A DNA stretch of 64,000 nucleotides from Symsagittifera roscoffensis (lineage: Eukaryota; Xenacoelomorpha; Acoela; Convolutidae): NCBI RefSeq assembly GCF_963678635.1, contig NC_087068.1, positions 2,108,001 to 2,172,000 on the forward strand, written 5' to 3'. Of this stretch, positions 1 to 13,158 are shown in pieces. Positions within the stretch are counted from its first letter, which is position 1. Every line of letters begins with the position of its first letter. The notes under the pieces were generated by a model. The model did not search any database. It was not told where the DNA came from and worked only from the letters and a program-made list of their open reading frames with translations. The translations under genes were made by a program, and so were the position numbers.

Positions 1-415
1 TAAAATTGGTTTAAGTGCTGATGCACTCTTTGCGATGTTTAGTATTCTTGTGAGGTGGTATATGGACCCCATGAAACTTTTCAGTAGTTTGAATATTTTT
101 GGTTTTTGGGAGTTTTTGCATTGCGTCTGTTTTCCAAGTTGAAGGTTTTTGTGCCCTCGCCACTTGTGCTGTAACTCAACCATTCTAACTGTTCGAAAGC
201 AAATTTGCATTTACCTAGTGACAATGTTAAGTTCGGTTGATCAGTTGTTTCAGTACTTTGTTTAATATATTTTTTTTGCGTTTCTTTTGATTCTTTCGTT
301 ACGAGTAAAATGTCATCAAGATACGCAAATGTGTTTTCGCAATCCGTAAGTGTATGATCTATAGCTCTTTAAAATTCGGCCGGCTCATCTGTTTAAAACC
401 TTGTTTGAAACTGGT
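1..415 (-). pseudogene. Reverse transcriptase fragment of a Ty3/gypsy-like element
   Basis: The minus strand from 415 down to 1 reads as the palm-to-thumb part of a gypsy-type reverse transcriptase, in two frames. The catalytic box FAYLDDILLV (YxDD class, here YLDD) lies near 305-335, followed by VTKESK. Then comes a stretch with KCKFAF, as in the usual 'NKCxF' thumb motif. After a frameshift near 90 there is KSFMGSIYHLTRI, matching the 'LRSFLGSxNHLxKFIP' connection typical of gypsy elements. A further frameshift lies near 355-365. The fragment continues beyond base 1 and into the assembly gap. It is not closely similar to the RT of element B (YVDD) and so comes from another family. It is a pseudogene. 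The motif order is seen directly; the family name is inferred. Confidence 0.72.
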
Positions 416-615
416 NNNNNNNNNNNNNNNNNNNNNNNNNNNNNNNNNNNNNNNNNNNNNNNNNNNNNNNNNNNNNNNNNNNNNNNNNNNNNNNNNNNNN
501 NNNNNNNNNNNNNNNNNNNNNNNNNNNNNNNNNNNNNNNNNNNNNNNNNNNNNNNNNNNNNNNNNNNNNNNNNNNNNNNNNNNNNNNNNNNNNNNNNNNN
601 NNNNNNNNNNNNNNN
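416..615. other. Assembly gap (200 N)
   Basis: A run of exactly 200 undetermined bases, so the length may be a placeholder. Open frames crossing it have no meaning. Confidence 0.99.
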
Positions 616-2470
616 GTATGAAACTGTAACATGCTCTCAATCACTGGATGGTTTATGCAAAAAACCGAAAACAAAGTTAACAGAAAGCAAGGAAAGAGTT
701 GTTGAACGAGTTTTGTGCGCTTCGGTGCTTCAATTAATCATAAGCATTTCGGGTAGTTGGACTGTCAAGATTGCAGCACGCACTAGACCAATTTTATTTT
801 ATCACCTCCTTATTTTGCTGCATTTTAGTTGACCATAACGTTACAAGGCCAAACTTTGTACTGTTTGAGTTTTATGCGCATTTCATTATAGGCTGAAAAA
901 AACGACTTTGTCGTGGAATCTTGAACAAACCGATTGTTCTTTGATAATTTCGCTGGTGTGGATTTCTGGGGAGAAATGTCTAAAACATTGGATCCCTCCA
1001 AATCGCTCCAAAAGCAGCAAACTTTGCAGGAGTACAATTTGTGGAATCCAAAAACGCATTTTTGAAGCGTAATCCGCATTGTAAGCGGAATTAGCGAGTT
1101 ATGTGCCGAATCCGCTTACATTTGTAAATTCCGATTATAAATTTGCAGTTTCACTTGCATTAACGTAATGCTATAAAAATTTGCGGACTCCGCTTACAAA
1201 TGCGGAATCCCCCCAACAACCTGCCATATTTGCTAAATGTGAACTCAGCAACAGTTTGGCGAGTGGATTCCTTTGTCAATTTGATTCGGAACATGTTCAA
1301 AGGCTTTTTTTTCGAGGGTTTCAGGATCGTACACCGGTGAGCGTATCCAAAATAGGGTTTGGTCTCGTAATGCACGATTGCCCTCAATGCCCTGAAATTT
1401 TTTGTGTTTATAAATTTTTCACAACTATTTTTCAGACTGTTGAATCTCAATTCTGATTGGCTAATCCTTATTTACAATGAATTTTTCCCTCAATAGCTAA
1501 GAGTTCTTCCCAAAATGTGAAATAAATAGCAACTCACGCTTGTTTTTTAGGTAGAAAGGCCCTTATTGTATGTAAAACAGATAGATCAAATATGATGGAG
1601 CCAATGTAATACTGTCAGAATATGAACCAAAAATGGGAACTGATTGTTTCGAGTTTGACTCACAAAGATAAGGTTTTTCATCAACAACAAGTTTTAGCAG
1701 AGTCATAAATTATTGTGAGTATTATCTGAAAACTAGAATAAAATTACACCATCTCAGCAAATATCTGTTGTAACAATTCCTTCTGTATGAAGAGATGTGA
1801 AAATTATTGAAATTTAAAAAAAAATAAGACAATTTATTTCAAAGAAGACACTCGATGAGTTTAACGCAAGGTTTTCAAAATGGGTAAGTTTATTGAGATT
1901 TATTAATAAAAAACATAACAAAATCTGTAATAAATTTGCTCGAAAGCTTTGGATTTGTTGTTGGTTCGCAGTTATTTTATAACATAATCTTATATACGAA
2001 GCTTATTCTTTCTATACTAAGTTAAGCCTTTGAGAAATTTTTTTGCACGTGAAAGTTTTAACCAACATGTCATCATAATCAAAGAAAAAACACAATTTTT
2101 GTTACATTAGCTAACTCTGGTAAATATGTGGTACAGCTTTAATGAATATCGTTGTTGTTGCTTTAAACATGATAAGGCAATTTTTCATAAAAATATCTCG
2201 ATTCTCGATCATACTTGGTATTTTTTTTCTTATATGTGATACGATACACACAAGGTGATGTTTTGGACCTTGTCGAGAAAATAATATATTAGGATTCTTC
2301 CGTCCTCTGGTTTGTGCCTTACAGCTTTGTCCATTTAGAAGCTAAAGGTTGAATTTGACCTGGGTCGAGGTGCTCGACTTATGTTTCGACTTTGAAAGTC
2401 AAGCAAGTGCAGTTTGAAAGTCGAACAAACGAAATCCCGCGATCGAGAAGCAATTTTGAGACGAGCATAA
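616..2470. other. AT-rich stretch without a recognisable gene
   Basis: Only short open frames are present, the longest about 95 codons, and none has a recognisable motif. The minus-strand frames at 825-1079 and 1160-1450 could be decayed upstream parts of the retroelement whose RT fragment lies at 1-415, but nothing in them proves it. From about 2340 the text becomes rich in variants of 'gtcgagaaagtcgaaac', leading into the tandem units. Confidence 0.5.
1064..1212. repeat. Cluster of inverted GTAAGCGGA / TCCGCTTAC repeats
   Basis: Between 1064 and 1212 a short word and its complement recur: aatccgcattgtaagcggaa, gaatccgcttacatttgta, and ctccgcttacaaatgcggaa. Copies are in opposite orientations, so the segment can fold into several alternative hairpins. 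This may be a MITE remnant. No target duplication could be recognised. Confidence 0.45.
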
Positions 2471-5220
2471 AGTCTAAACAGAACCGATTTTGGTCGAGAA
2501 AGTCGAAACATGAAACATAGGTCGAGAAAACGAAACATACCCAATTTGATGTTGTGTACTAGCTACGGCCAACGCCATTGTCTGCGGGATTTTGGGGAGT
2601 TAGCTTCGTTTTGGTTTCGATCCTGGTTGCTATTGATTTCCAGTACTTCATCTCTGTAGGAGATGAAGGTTGATTAGGTTTCCGCTAGTTCCTACCCAGT
2701 GCCCCTGTCCGCCGGCAAAGTAGTTGGGGTGCAACATGCGAGGTTATATGAATACTGTTTAAGCACAGGACTCGTTTCAGTATTGCTGATCTATATTTCG
2801 AAATCAGCTCTTCGCCGTTGTCGATGTGTGCTGTTTAGAGTCAGCAACTTCGTCGTCATTTAACTGAGATTTGATTCTTAAAGGAATTTCAGCTCTCGCG
2901 CTCCCTCGAGATATTAAGTCTAAGGAGCTCAGTAAATTCGGACGGATGAAATCAAAGGTCTGCAGTAGTCAGACCAGTCGAATTTTGGTTGAAGTTAAAT
3001 ATATGATAGACGTCGTGCGGCGTTTCATTACAGTCTGGATAGGAAATGTGTACCTCACTTTTTAATGGCTCAGGATGTGAGCGGACTGTAGCCCGAGCGA
3101 AGTTGATTAATCCGTATGCTGGCTATCCGCGGTAGTTCAGTATCACTGCCAGATAGTTGAGGCGGTATACGTTCCAATAACTTTGAATGTTTGAGGTAGT
3201 TTTAACTCGTTGTGATGGATTTTTTTCAGAGCTTTCCGAAAGTTATTATGACTTGCTAAGCGCTCATCCGAGTGTTGTTGGATTTCAACACCGTAGGTGG
3301 CGTGCAGTGTGGACTTAAAGAGTTGTTCAGCTGAACGATTGGTTGTCTGATAGTCCGAGGTGACTCTGGTGCAAAATTCGAAACTCCCGATGCATCTTGT
3401 GAAACAACATATATAATGTGTCCCGTTTTATTTCCAGCTGGAAGCATAGCATCAGGATTTTCTTGTTTTCAACGGAACTATCATTGATGCGTTTGACGTC
3501 AACAATATCCCGGGGATAGCTTTTTTATTCGCTCATTCATCCTAAAACAACTAAATGTTCCCTTTGGACCTTTGATGTCGTACTTTAATTTCGGCTAGTA
3601 GCAATGCTCCTTTTTACCATCGGTATTATAAAATTCAAATAAGGTTATACTGTTTATCTTACAACAGCCGTACTAAGTCATTTATAGGCTTAATGATTTA
3701 TGCTCGGTCTTTGAGGCTAGTATAATTATATATTGATTTTTGTGGTAATACAACAGACTTAGACACGTCATCAAACTAGCGTTCTCGGTTTTTTTGATAA
3801 TTATTTAAGAGATAATCCATAACAAAAGACCTTGGATTGCAATTTCTTATTCTCATGAGCATAGCAGTACTACGAGTACCAACTAGAAGACCGTTTCATC
3901 TGGAAAGATTGTTAATAGTCACGTGCATCTTAACAATACCTTACAACACCATCAGTTTCGAATCAGAAGAGTGCTCTAAATATTCCGACTTATGGCACTG
4001 CCACACGACAGAACCGCCCGTACAGTGGTCAAAGTGGGTAGTGGGTTAACAAATAGCATTTTTGCAGTAGGGAGTATTAACTTTTAATTATTTCCCATCA
4101 ATCGACCCACTACCCCGATCAGACCACCGTCGCTGAGACTAGAAGAAGCGATCGACAAAGAAAAGCTAAACTGAGAGCGATAATCTCGTAATCAAGAAAA
4201 ACGAATCACTTATGAAAACGAAAGACAAAAAAAAGAAGTAAAAGGAGTTATATGCGGTACAGCCCCGTAGGAAGATGCGGATACAAAGGCAAAACATACA
4301 CGTACTTATGTCTCGGACAAGAAACCCAGAGACAGTTCCGGCAAAGAAAACCGAATATAAACATCCAAACAGTGTCCACAAAGATCTATGGTTAGAACTG
4401 AAAAATGTATATTCAACAGAAAAGATAATCGCGTGTAAGCGGTACATTTTTATACTCCGCATTCGGAAGATGAGTGAGTCCGTAGAGCAATTCCGTGCAA
4501 CATGGTGCAATTAGCAGCCTAAAGCAGACTGTGGGGATCGATAGGATGAAATGGTATGGAACATGTCGCTCAAGGCAGTTATGCTGAACAAGCAGAGGGA
4601 AGAGGGAGGGGACAAGGAAATGCTCAGACTTCCAAAACATAAACTAAAACCAACAAGGACAACGCGGACCACCAGGAAATCAAAAAAAAACGTCAGAACA
4701 AAAAATGCTATACAACAAAAAAAACTTTTCACTTGAATTGCAGTTTACGGTGTGCTTCAATCGGCTGGCTTCCGACGCTTGGTTTTCCTTATCCACAACA
4801 AAAGATTACCATATAGGTGTTTTTATCCTGATCTGTAATTTTCACCAATGATTAAGTATAACAATTTCTAAAAATAACTAATGCTGTAGCTATCATTATG
4901 ATATCACTGACACATGACTTCATCACAACAAAAACGATAAATCGAATCGCTTAAAACTCAAATCAATTTTGAAAAGAACAAAAAAAAGATTATCAAAACT
5001 ACCAGCATTAACTCAAATTTAGAGACTAATTTTAGATCTGTAGGGACTCAAGCCCTTATTTCAAAGAGCAAATTGATTAAATAAAAAAATGTATTCAGTA
5101 TCTGTTTTTTACCCATTCTTTTAATCAAAAACAATTTCTCAATACAAATGAATTGTTCGTTACGCCTGTTAAACAAAAGGGGTAGTAGTGTTTGGAACAC
5201 CAAACAAAATGGGTAAATTT
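2471..5220. repeat. Tandem unit 1 of a ~2.7-kb repeat
   Basis: First of three head-to-tail units. Each begins near 'cccgattttggtcgagaaag', passes 'ctagctacggccaacgccat', and ends with 'ggggtagtagtg' followed by the palindrome TGTTTGG-AACA-CCAAACA. The second halves of units 1 and 2 are highly similar, including a shared 63-codon minus-strand frame at 3256-3447 and 5990-6181. The unit carries a decayed gag-like stretch (see 4111-4740). A plausible origin is unequal exchange between LTRs of one element, giving LTR-body-LTR-body-LTR, but I could not fix LTR ends. Confidence 0.7.
4111..4740 (+). pseudogene. Decayed gag-like coding in tandem unit 1
   Basis: Pieces in three frames resemble the gag-like remnant at 13284-13840. 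They are an initial coiled segment (LRLEEAIDKE), a DDADTK-type motif after a stop replacing Trp (compare PWDDADAK at 13.5 kb), an IIACKRYIFI segment (compare IIAFKRCNFI), and an RG-rich tail (AEGRGRGQG). Several stops and frameshifts show it is dead. The assignment to gag rests on this order of short matches and on the low-complexity RG/QN tail typical of small gag proteins, so it is an inference. Confidence 0.45.
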
Positions 5221-7945
5221 AGTAAACAGACCCGATTTTGGTCGAGAAAGTCAAAACATAGGTCGAGAAGTTGAAACATACCCAATTTGATGTTGTGTAC
5301 TAGCTACGGCCAACGCCATTGTCAGCGGAATTTTGGGGGGTTAACTTCGTTTTGGTTTCGTTCCTGGTTGCTATTGCTTTCCAGTACTTCATCTCTGTTG
5401 GAGATGAAGGTTGATTAGGTTTCCGCTGGTTCCTACCTAGTGCCCCTGTCCGCCGGCAAAGTAATTAAGGTGCAACATGCGAGGTTACATGAATACCGTT
5501 AAAGCACAGGACCCGTTTCAGTATTTATATTTCGAAATCAGCTCTTTGCCGTTGTCGATGTGTGGTGTTTAGGGTCAGCAACTTCGTCGTCATTTAACTG
5601 AGATTTGATTCTTAAAGGAAGTTCAGCTCTCGCGCCTCCTCGAGATATTAAGTCTAAGGAGCTCAGTAACTTCAGAGGGATGAAATCAGAGGTCTGCCGT
5701 AGTCAGACCAGTCGGATTTTGGTTGCAGTTAGATAATTGATGGAAGTCGTGCGGCGTCTCATTACAGTCTGGATAGGAAATGTGTACCTCACTTTTTAAT
5801 GGCTCAGGATGTGAGCGGACTGTAGCCCGAGCGAAGTTGATTAATCCGTATGCTGGCTATCCGCGGTAGTTCAGTATCACTGCCAGATAGTTGAGGCGGT
5901 ATACGTTCCAATAACTTTGAATGTTTGAGGTAGTTTTAACTCGTTGTGATGGATTTTTTTCAGAGCTTTCCGAAAGTTATTATGACTTGCTAAGCGCTCA
6001 TCCGAGTGTTGTTGGATTTCAACACCGTAGGTGGCGTGCAGTGTGGACTTAAAGAGTTGTTCAGCTGAACGATTGGTTGTCTGATAGTCCGAGGTGACTC
6101 TGGTGCAAAATTCGAAACTCCCGATGCATCTTGTGAAACAACATATATAATGTGTCCCGTTTTATTTCCAGCTGGAAGCATAGCATCAAAATTTTCGTGT
6201 TTTCAACGGAACTATCATTGTTGCGTATGACGTCAACAATATCCCGGGGATAGCTTTTTTATTCTCTCACTCATCCTAAAACAACTAAAATGTTCCCTTT
6301 GGACCTTTGAAGTAGTACTTTAATTTCGGCTAGTTGCAATGCTCCTTTTTACCATCGGTATTATAAAATTCAAATAAGGTTATACTGTTAATATTACAAC
6401 AGCCGTACTAAGTAATTTATAGGCTTAAAGATTTATGTTCGATCTTGGAGGCTAGTATGATTATACTTTGATTTTTGTGGTACTAGAACAGACTTAGACA
6501 CGGAATCATACGAGCGTTCTCCGTTTTTTTGATATTTATTTAAGAGATAATCAGTAACAAAAGACCTTGGATCGCAACTTCTTATTCTCATGAGCATAGC
6601 AGTACTACGAGTACCAACTAGAAGACCGTTTCATCTGGAAAGATTGTTAATAGTCACGTGCATCTTAACAATACCTTACAACACCATCAGTTTCGGATCA
6701 GAAGAGTGCTCTAAATATTCCGACTTATGGCACTGCCACACGACAGAACCGCCCGTACAGTGGTCAAAGTGGGTAGTGGGTTAACAAATAGCATTTTTGC
6801 AATAGGGAGTATTAACTTTTAATTATTTCCCATCAATCGACCCACTACCCCGATCAGACCACCGTCGCTGAGACTAGAAGAAGCGATCGACAAAGAAAAC
6901 GCTAAACTGAGAGCGATAATCTTGTAATCAAGAAAAACGAATCACTTATGAAAACGAAAGACAAAAAAAAGAAGCAAATGCGGTACAACCCCGTAGGACG
7001 ATGCGGATACAAAGACAAAACATACACTTACTTATGTATCGGACAAGAAACCCAGAGACAATTCCGGCAAAGAAAACCAAATATAAACATCCAAACACTG
7101 TCCACAAAGATCTATAGTTAGAACTGAAAGATGTATATTCAACAGAAAAGATAATCGCGTGTAAGCGGTGCATTTTCATACTCCGCATTCGGAAGAGAAG
7201 TGAGTCCGTAGAGCAATTCCGTGCAAAATGGTGCAATTAGCAGCCTAAAGCAGACTGTGGGGATCAATAGGATGAAATGGTATGGAACATGTCGCTCAAA
7301 GCAGTTATGCTGAACAAGCACAGGGAAGAGGGAGGGGACAAAGAAATGCTCAGACTTCCAAAACTTCAACTAAAACCAACAAGGACAACGCGGACCCCCA
7401 GGAAATCAAAAACAACGTCAGAACAAACAATGCTATACAACAACAAAACTTTTCACTTGAATTGCAGTTTACGGTGTGCTTCAATCGGCTGGCTTACGAC
7501 GCTTGGTTTTCCTTATCCACATCAAAATATTACCATATAAGTGCTTTTATCCTAATCTGTTATTTTCACCAATGATTAAGTATAACAATTTCTAAAAATA
7601 ACTAATGCTGTAGCTATGATTATGATATCACTTGCACATGACTTCATGACAACAAAAACGATAAATCGAATCGCTTAAAATTCAAATCAATTTTGAAAAG
7701 AACAAAAACAAAGATTATCAAAATTACCAGCATTAACTCAAGTTTAGAGACTAATATTAGTTCTGTAGGGACTTAAGCTCTTATTTCAAAGAGCAAATTG
7801 ATTAAATAAAAAAATGTTTTCAGTATCTGTTTTTTACCCATTCTTTTAATCAAAAACAATTTCTCAATACAAATGAATTGCTCGTTACACCTTTTAAACA
7901 AAAGGGGTAGTAGTGTTTGGAACACCAAAAAAAATGGGTAAATTT
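5221..7945. repeat. Tandem unit 2 of the ~2.7-kb repeat
   Basis: Second head-to-tail unit, 2725 bases, very close to unit 1 over its second half (for example 5800-6250 against 3060-3510). Differences are scattered substitutions and small gaps. It has the same layout and the same decayed gag-like region. Confidence 0.7.
6854..7470 (+). pseudogene. Decayed gag-like coding in tandem unit 2
   Basis: This is the counterpart of 4111-4740 and is slightly better preserved. The segment reads LRLEEAIDKENAKLRAI near its start. Then come a DDADTKTK motif directly after a stop, IIACKRCIFI, and the tail AEQAQGRGRGQRN. The open tail frame continues to 7575 with Q/N-rich residues. Stops and frame changes make it non-functional. 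Confidence 0.45.
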
Positions 7946-9055
7946 AGTAAACAGACCCGATTTTGGTCGAGAAAGTCAAAACATAGGTCGAGAAGTTGAA
8001 ACATACCCAATTTGATGTTGTGTACTAGCTACGGCCAACGCCATTGTCAGCGGAATTTTGGGGGGTTAACTTCGTTTTGGTTTCGTTCCTGGTTGCTATT
8101 GCTTTCCAGTACTTCATCTCTGTAGGAGATGAAGGTTGATTAGGTTTCCACTAGTTCCTACCTAGTGCCCCTGTCAGCCGGCAAAGTAGTTGGGGTGCAA
8201 CATGCGAGGTTACATGAATACCGTTTAAGCACAGGACTCGTTTCAGTATTGCTGATCTATATTTCGAAATCAGCTCTTTGCCGTTGTCGATGTGTGCTGT
8301 TTAGAGTCAGCAACTTCGTCGTCATTTAACTGAGCTTTGATTCTTAAAGGAAATTCAGCTCTCGCGCCTCCTCGAGATATTAAGTCTAAGGAGCTCAGTA
8401 ACTTCGGAGGGATGAAATCAGAGGTCTGCCGTAGTGGGGACAAGGAAATGCTCAGACTTCCAAATATTCAACTAAAACCAACAAGGACAACGCGGACCCC
8501 CAGGAAATCAAAATGCGACGTCAGAACAAACAATGCTTTAAAACAACAAAACGTTCTAATTCTCACTTGAATTGCAGGATATAGTGTACTTCAATCGGCT
8601 AGTTTACGACGCTTGGTTTTCCTTATCTACGTTAAAAAATTACCATATAGGTGTATTTAATCCAAATCTGTTATTTTCACCAATGATTAAATAAATTAAT
8701 TTCCAGAGATAACAAATGCTATAGCAATGACTATGATATCACTGACACATGGTTTTATGACAACAAACCAACGCTCAAAAACGATAAATCAAATCGCTTA
8801 AAAATCATATCAATTTTGAAAAAAACTATAAAAGGATTATCAAAATTACAGATGGTCACTCAAGTGCAGCGATTAATATTAGTTTTGCATGGACTCAAGC
8901 CCAAAGAGCAAATTGATTAAACAAAGAAAATGTATTCAGTATCTATCTTTTAATAATTCTTTTAATCAAAATTAATTTCTCAATAAAAACGAAACGTTCG
9001 TTACACCTGTTAAACAAAAAGGGGTAGTAGTGTTTGGAACACCAAACAAAACGGG
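7946..9055. repeat. Tandem unit 3, internally deleted
   Basis: Third unit, only 1.1 kb. It starts like the others. After 'ggtctgccgtagtg' (near 8430) it jumps to 'gggacaaggaaatgctcag', which in unit 2 lies about 1.6 kb further on, so the middle of the unit is deleted. The remaining gag tail is at about 8436-8575. The 3' edge ends in the same TGTTTGG/CCAAACA palindrome. Confidence 0.65.
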
Positions 9056-12000
9056 TTAAGCAAAACTAGAAAGAAGCAAAGGTTAGTTGTTTCAAATCGA
9101 TATAATTTCTTTTTTTTTGCATTTTGGTGTGTGCATTTTTGCAGTTTCTCATCAAAGGAGCTCAAAACTTTTATGACTAATGAGGAAGAAAAATAAACAA
9201 TTTTGGAGGGTAAAACGAAACGCAAAAAAAGCCAACATAAAAACCAACCATTTAAGAAAAATGATTGCTACCCGGGATATGATCATATGTGACTAGTTTT
9301 TGGTGGTGGAACATAACATATTGAAACTTGTGTTGTAAATTGAGGAGTCTGAAGATATACGTTGTAAAATCTTAATTTTTGTGATAATGAAAAACTATTA
9401 AAATATTTTGCGATTCTTAAGCTGATTATTTATATCTAAAGGTTGGATTAAAAATTTCAAATACCAAGTTTTTTTTATAGCGAGAAAACAGTCTTCTCTC
9501 ATAGAAATTACACGGAAGCGGAGCAATAAGCAGAATGGTCGAAGAGCAGAATGGGTCCAAGAGCAGAAAAACAGAAAATTTTTGACTTATGTTGGTTTAT
9601 ACGGGCTAATTGATAAAAACAATTATTAGAATCGTCAAAAAACCAAGAAAATGAATAAATTATGCATGAATTATTTCATTAAGTTTTTTGATTGAATTTT
9701 TGAAAAAACTTTAATTAAATTACTCAAACTCTGCATAAAATGTTCGTTGTTCTGGTATTATTGATATTTCTGATAATTAATTTACCGATTAGCTCAAAAA
9801 AGTTGATATTTTTCTATTTTTCTGCCCTTTGACCCTTTCTGCTTTTAGACCATTCTGCTTTTTGACTGGCCACCAAATTACACCCTACAGCGAATCCTCT
9901 CAAAGACGCAGTAAAAAAACTACAACTTTGAATTTTTTTGTAATAACTAATAACTGCTTCCTTTATTATCTTTTACTAACTTTTTCACTTTTTCAAACTT
10001 AACTTACCATTTTCGACAGATAACAGGAAGCATTTTAAGAAAGATCTAGATTACACGTAAATAAGGCTGCAAAAACAATTTGAGGGAGTTTTAGATTAGT
10101 TGGCTTCTTTTTAACTTCAATGCAAAATCTAAGCCAACTCTCTAAAGAGTGAGGATTTTACTGATAGTCGCGAGTGTGCGATCAACTCGGGTGCTTGGCG
10201 AAGACTAGCTCAAGTTTAGCAAACGATTTAACTGTCGAGGTATAAGAAACAATTTGAAATAAAGTTCTTGAAAAAGACAAGGAATGCAAACAAAAACCAC
10301 CCATGTAATAAGTGATCAATTTACCCTGGTTGATGTTATCTACAAATTAATCTTTGTTTTTCCTTTTTGAAGGTTTAAATTCTCAATTTAAATTCTAAAT
10401 TCTATCGACAAGAAACTGTTTGCTCATAGAGGTTCGTTTGGACTTGATAGAGAAACTTGCTTTTCGGTATCCGCTCAAGAAAGCAGTATTAAGTCAGCTA
10501 ATTTTTGAAAGGTTTTTTAAAATAACTGTTTCTTGAAAAATCAATCACTAATATGATTTCATATTCATTGTTCTGCATGCGCTAAAACACGGTTTTTTGT
10601 ACGATTTTGATGATTTTTCTCATGATTTTAAAAAATAAATTTAGTGTAAAACTACTTGCGCCAAAGAATTTTCAATGGTCAGACTGTTCTTTAGTGTACC
10701 TATCTTAGCATGCTTAACAAAAAAGGTCATTTAAAACTGATATCAGTTGCGTCTAGTTGTTTTCGTAATTATCTAATGATAATATAATAAATTGTTTTAG
10801 GTGAGCATACCAGCAGCGCTTGTTATTAAACCGCATTTAAAGCCATTAAACATTAGCCTTAGGGATAGCCATAAGACCAGCGGAAAAATAGTTGAATGTT
10901 TTCTTAATTACCTCACTCTGACATCGGTATCGACCAGAACGCAAAAAATTAAACAGGTACGAGTTTTCTTGATTAAAAGAAAAAAAGAAGAATTTTTAAA
11001 ATAACTTGTTAAGATTTTATTCTAAGTTTTCTAGCTGTATATTATTTTCAACAGATCTTGATTGTTCAAAGAGAAGCTATCTAAAAAATGGTGGTTTTTT
11101 CTGTTTGTGGCTGTTTTGGACAATTTTTGGGTAAGCTCATCCCAATTTGTTCCTTAATAAAAATGCAATTGATCAATTTTCCTAATTTTAAATGGAGTGA
11201 GTTTTTTATTTGAAAAATTGTACGAGTTGTTAAATTTTTCAAGTATCTACTGTGCATGTTTTTTGAATTATGGTATATAGTGTTTTAGAAATTTATCAAA
11301 TGTGAAGCTCAGTAGATGTATACATTTTGTGTGTTTCACGAGCTGTTCTTATTGGGTCGAATCTACATTTAAAGAAAAATATTCTGTATATTTTCTTGTG
11401 ATCATTATACAATTGTTTCATAACACTTTTGTTTGAAGTACCAATATCGAAACTCTATCTTGAATAATAGGTTGCTGAAACGTTTTGGCTACACGTATCA
11501 AATGTTTTCTTCTTAAGATGTTTCTTGTTTGATTGAATAAACCGCAAACTATATGATTTTTTCCTGAGAATAGTAACTTGATTAACAAAAATTAGGTTTT
11601 GGTCTAATTAATTTCCTAAGACATACTTTCGACATCTTACCGTGAAAATAGGACATAGCTTAGGTATCTTAGTAAACCTAAATCATCAATGAAAATTTCG
11701 TTCATTTGTCGAGTCTCAATTCATTTTGGAAGAACTTCTGAGCACTTATGAAGTTATGAATGTAATAACTAACCCATAAACAGCGAAACTTGAATTCTCA
11801 TCTAACGTTGCGAAAAACTGATCGCAGGTGAAAACATAGTTTTAACTTTGAAGAGAGGAGACCAAAATCAGCTGGTGAAAATTAGTTTTTTATGGCGAAA
11901 CAACCAATTTAATTGTTTATTGACTGTTTAAATTTATTGTCAGCAAAAGTACTGAAGATTTTGATTTCAACGGATTGGTCTTTTTTGAAAACTAAGTTTG

Positions 12001-12960
12001 CTTCTGAAAAAGGTTTACAAACGAAGAAATATGTTATAGTCATACTCAGCAAAAAAGATCAGAGAAAAGTAGCAAAGTTGCGGATTTTGCGACAAATATT
12101 ATTTTTGGCTTGTTGCGGAATCAGCTTGCAATCACAAAATGCACAGTTTGGCCTCGTAGTGCCCTTTTTTCTAGAAAATATTGTTTGCAGTTCAAATTAT
12201 TCCTCCTATTGCCACAAAAACGAAACTTTTCCGCAGATACAATGCATTGAGTATGCATATTGGTTACGTTGTTCGACCCTCTCTTTAGCTGCAGTTCACG
12301 AAAGATAAAAGAAAACAAAACCTAGTTTTTAGAACTTGATCAGACTTTTGAACTAATCTTTTCCTCAAGGAAGTTTCTGTTTTGCTTTATAAAAATTAGG
12401 GAGATGACTTTTGGCATGTTAAAGGACTTTTTGATTTTCTGTAGAACGCTTTAAAATCAACATAACCTTCAACGCCAACGAAAACAAACTTTGAAATTTT
12501 ATATTTACGATTATACGCTCAAATATCACAGAGAAACCGAGAAAACAACTATTGATAAATCAAACTTAGTGTATAAATACAAGATGTTATCAAAGACTAA
12601 CAATTAAGAGGTTATATTCTTTTTCCAAAACCAATAAAAAAAGAAGAAAAATTTAAATTTGTAAGACCTAACATTCTGACATTTGGTATCTGAAAACATG
12701 ATATCTACATCTAAGCTATTGTTACAATTTTTTATCCGTAGTTTATGCTACTTTTCTGATATTGAACAAAAGCAACTAAAAACCGTTTCTCACCAAAGTT
12801 TTTAGCCTTGTTATAAGCTACCGCGACAGAATCACTTCTATCATTATGCCAGGGAGAAGGAAGGTTAACTTTTGTCAGGTTGAAATTGGTAGTCCAATTT
12901 TGATGATTGCAAAACTCTGATGATCGGTTGAGATATATCTCCGTGTCATCCGGCCGGATA
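9056..12960. other. AT-rich stretch without a recognisable gene
   Basis: About 3.9 kb with only short open frames. The longest, 131 codons at 11913-12308, has no motif I recognise and no supporting signals. It holds the MITE-like palindrome at 9529-9860. A short inverted repeat (agttggctt ... aagccaact) lies near 10098-10142. I see nothing else. Confidence 0.5.
9529..9860. mobile_element. MITE-like foldback element
   Basis: The left arm (9529-9577) starts agcagaatggtc and repeats the word gagcagaa three times. The right arm (9811-9860) is its reverse complement with few mismatches. The similarity decays inwards but continues towards the centre (gctaattgataaa against gctaatcggtaaa in the complement), so the whole ~330 bp is an imperfect palindrome. 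There is no coding capacity. The word is also a degenerate short tandem repeat inside each arm. No clear target duplication was found, so the superfamily is open. Confidence 0.6.
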
Positions 12961-13158
12961 GGCACGAATCACTATTAAGTATTTATATTTATAAACAGTT
13001 TATACATAGTTAATCAGCGACCAGATGGATGACCTTGACTAATAGTAAAGGCCACATGGCTGATTGATACCGTCCAGTTGGTGTTAATTCAGATGTAAGT
13101 TCAGTTACTTTGCTCAATCAGAGTTACTTACATATAAAAAGCCAATCCGTACGGATCC

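Noticed and set aside
354-832. Open frames crossing 416-615
   Set aside because: They are made of undetermined bases.
11913-12308. A 131-codon plus-strand gene
   Set aside because: It is AT-rich, with no motif and no recognisable start or end signals. A frame of this length can occur by chance in 4 kb of such sequence.
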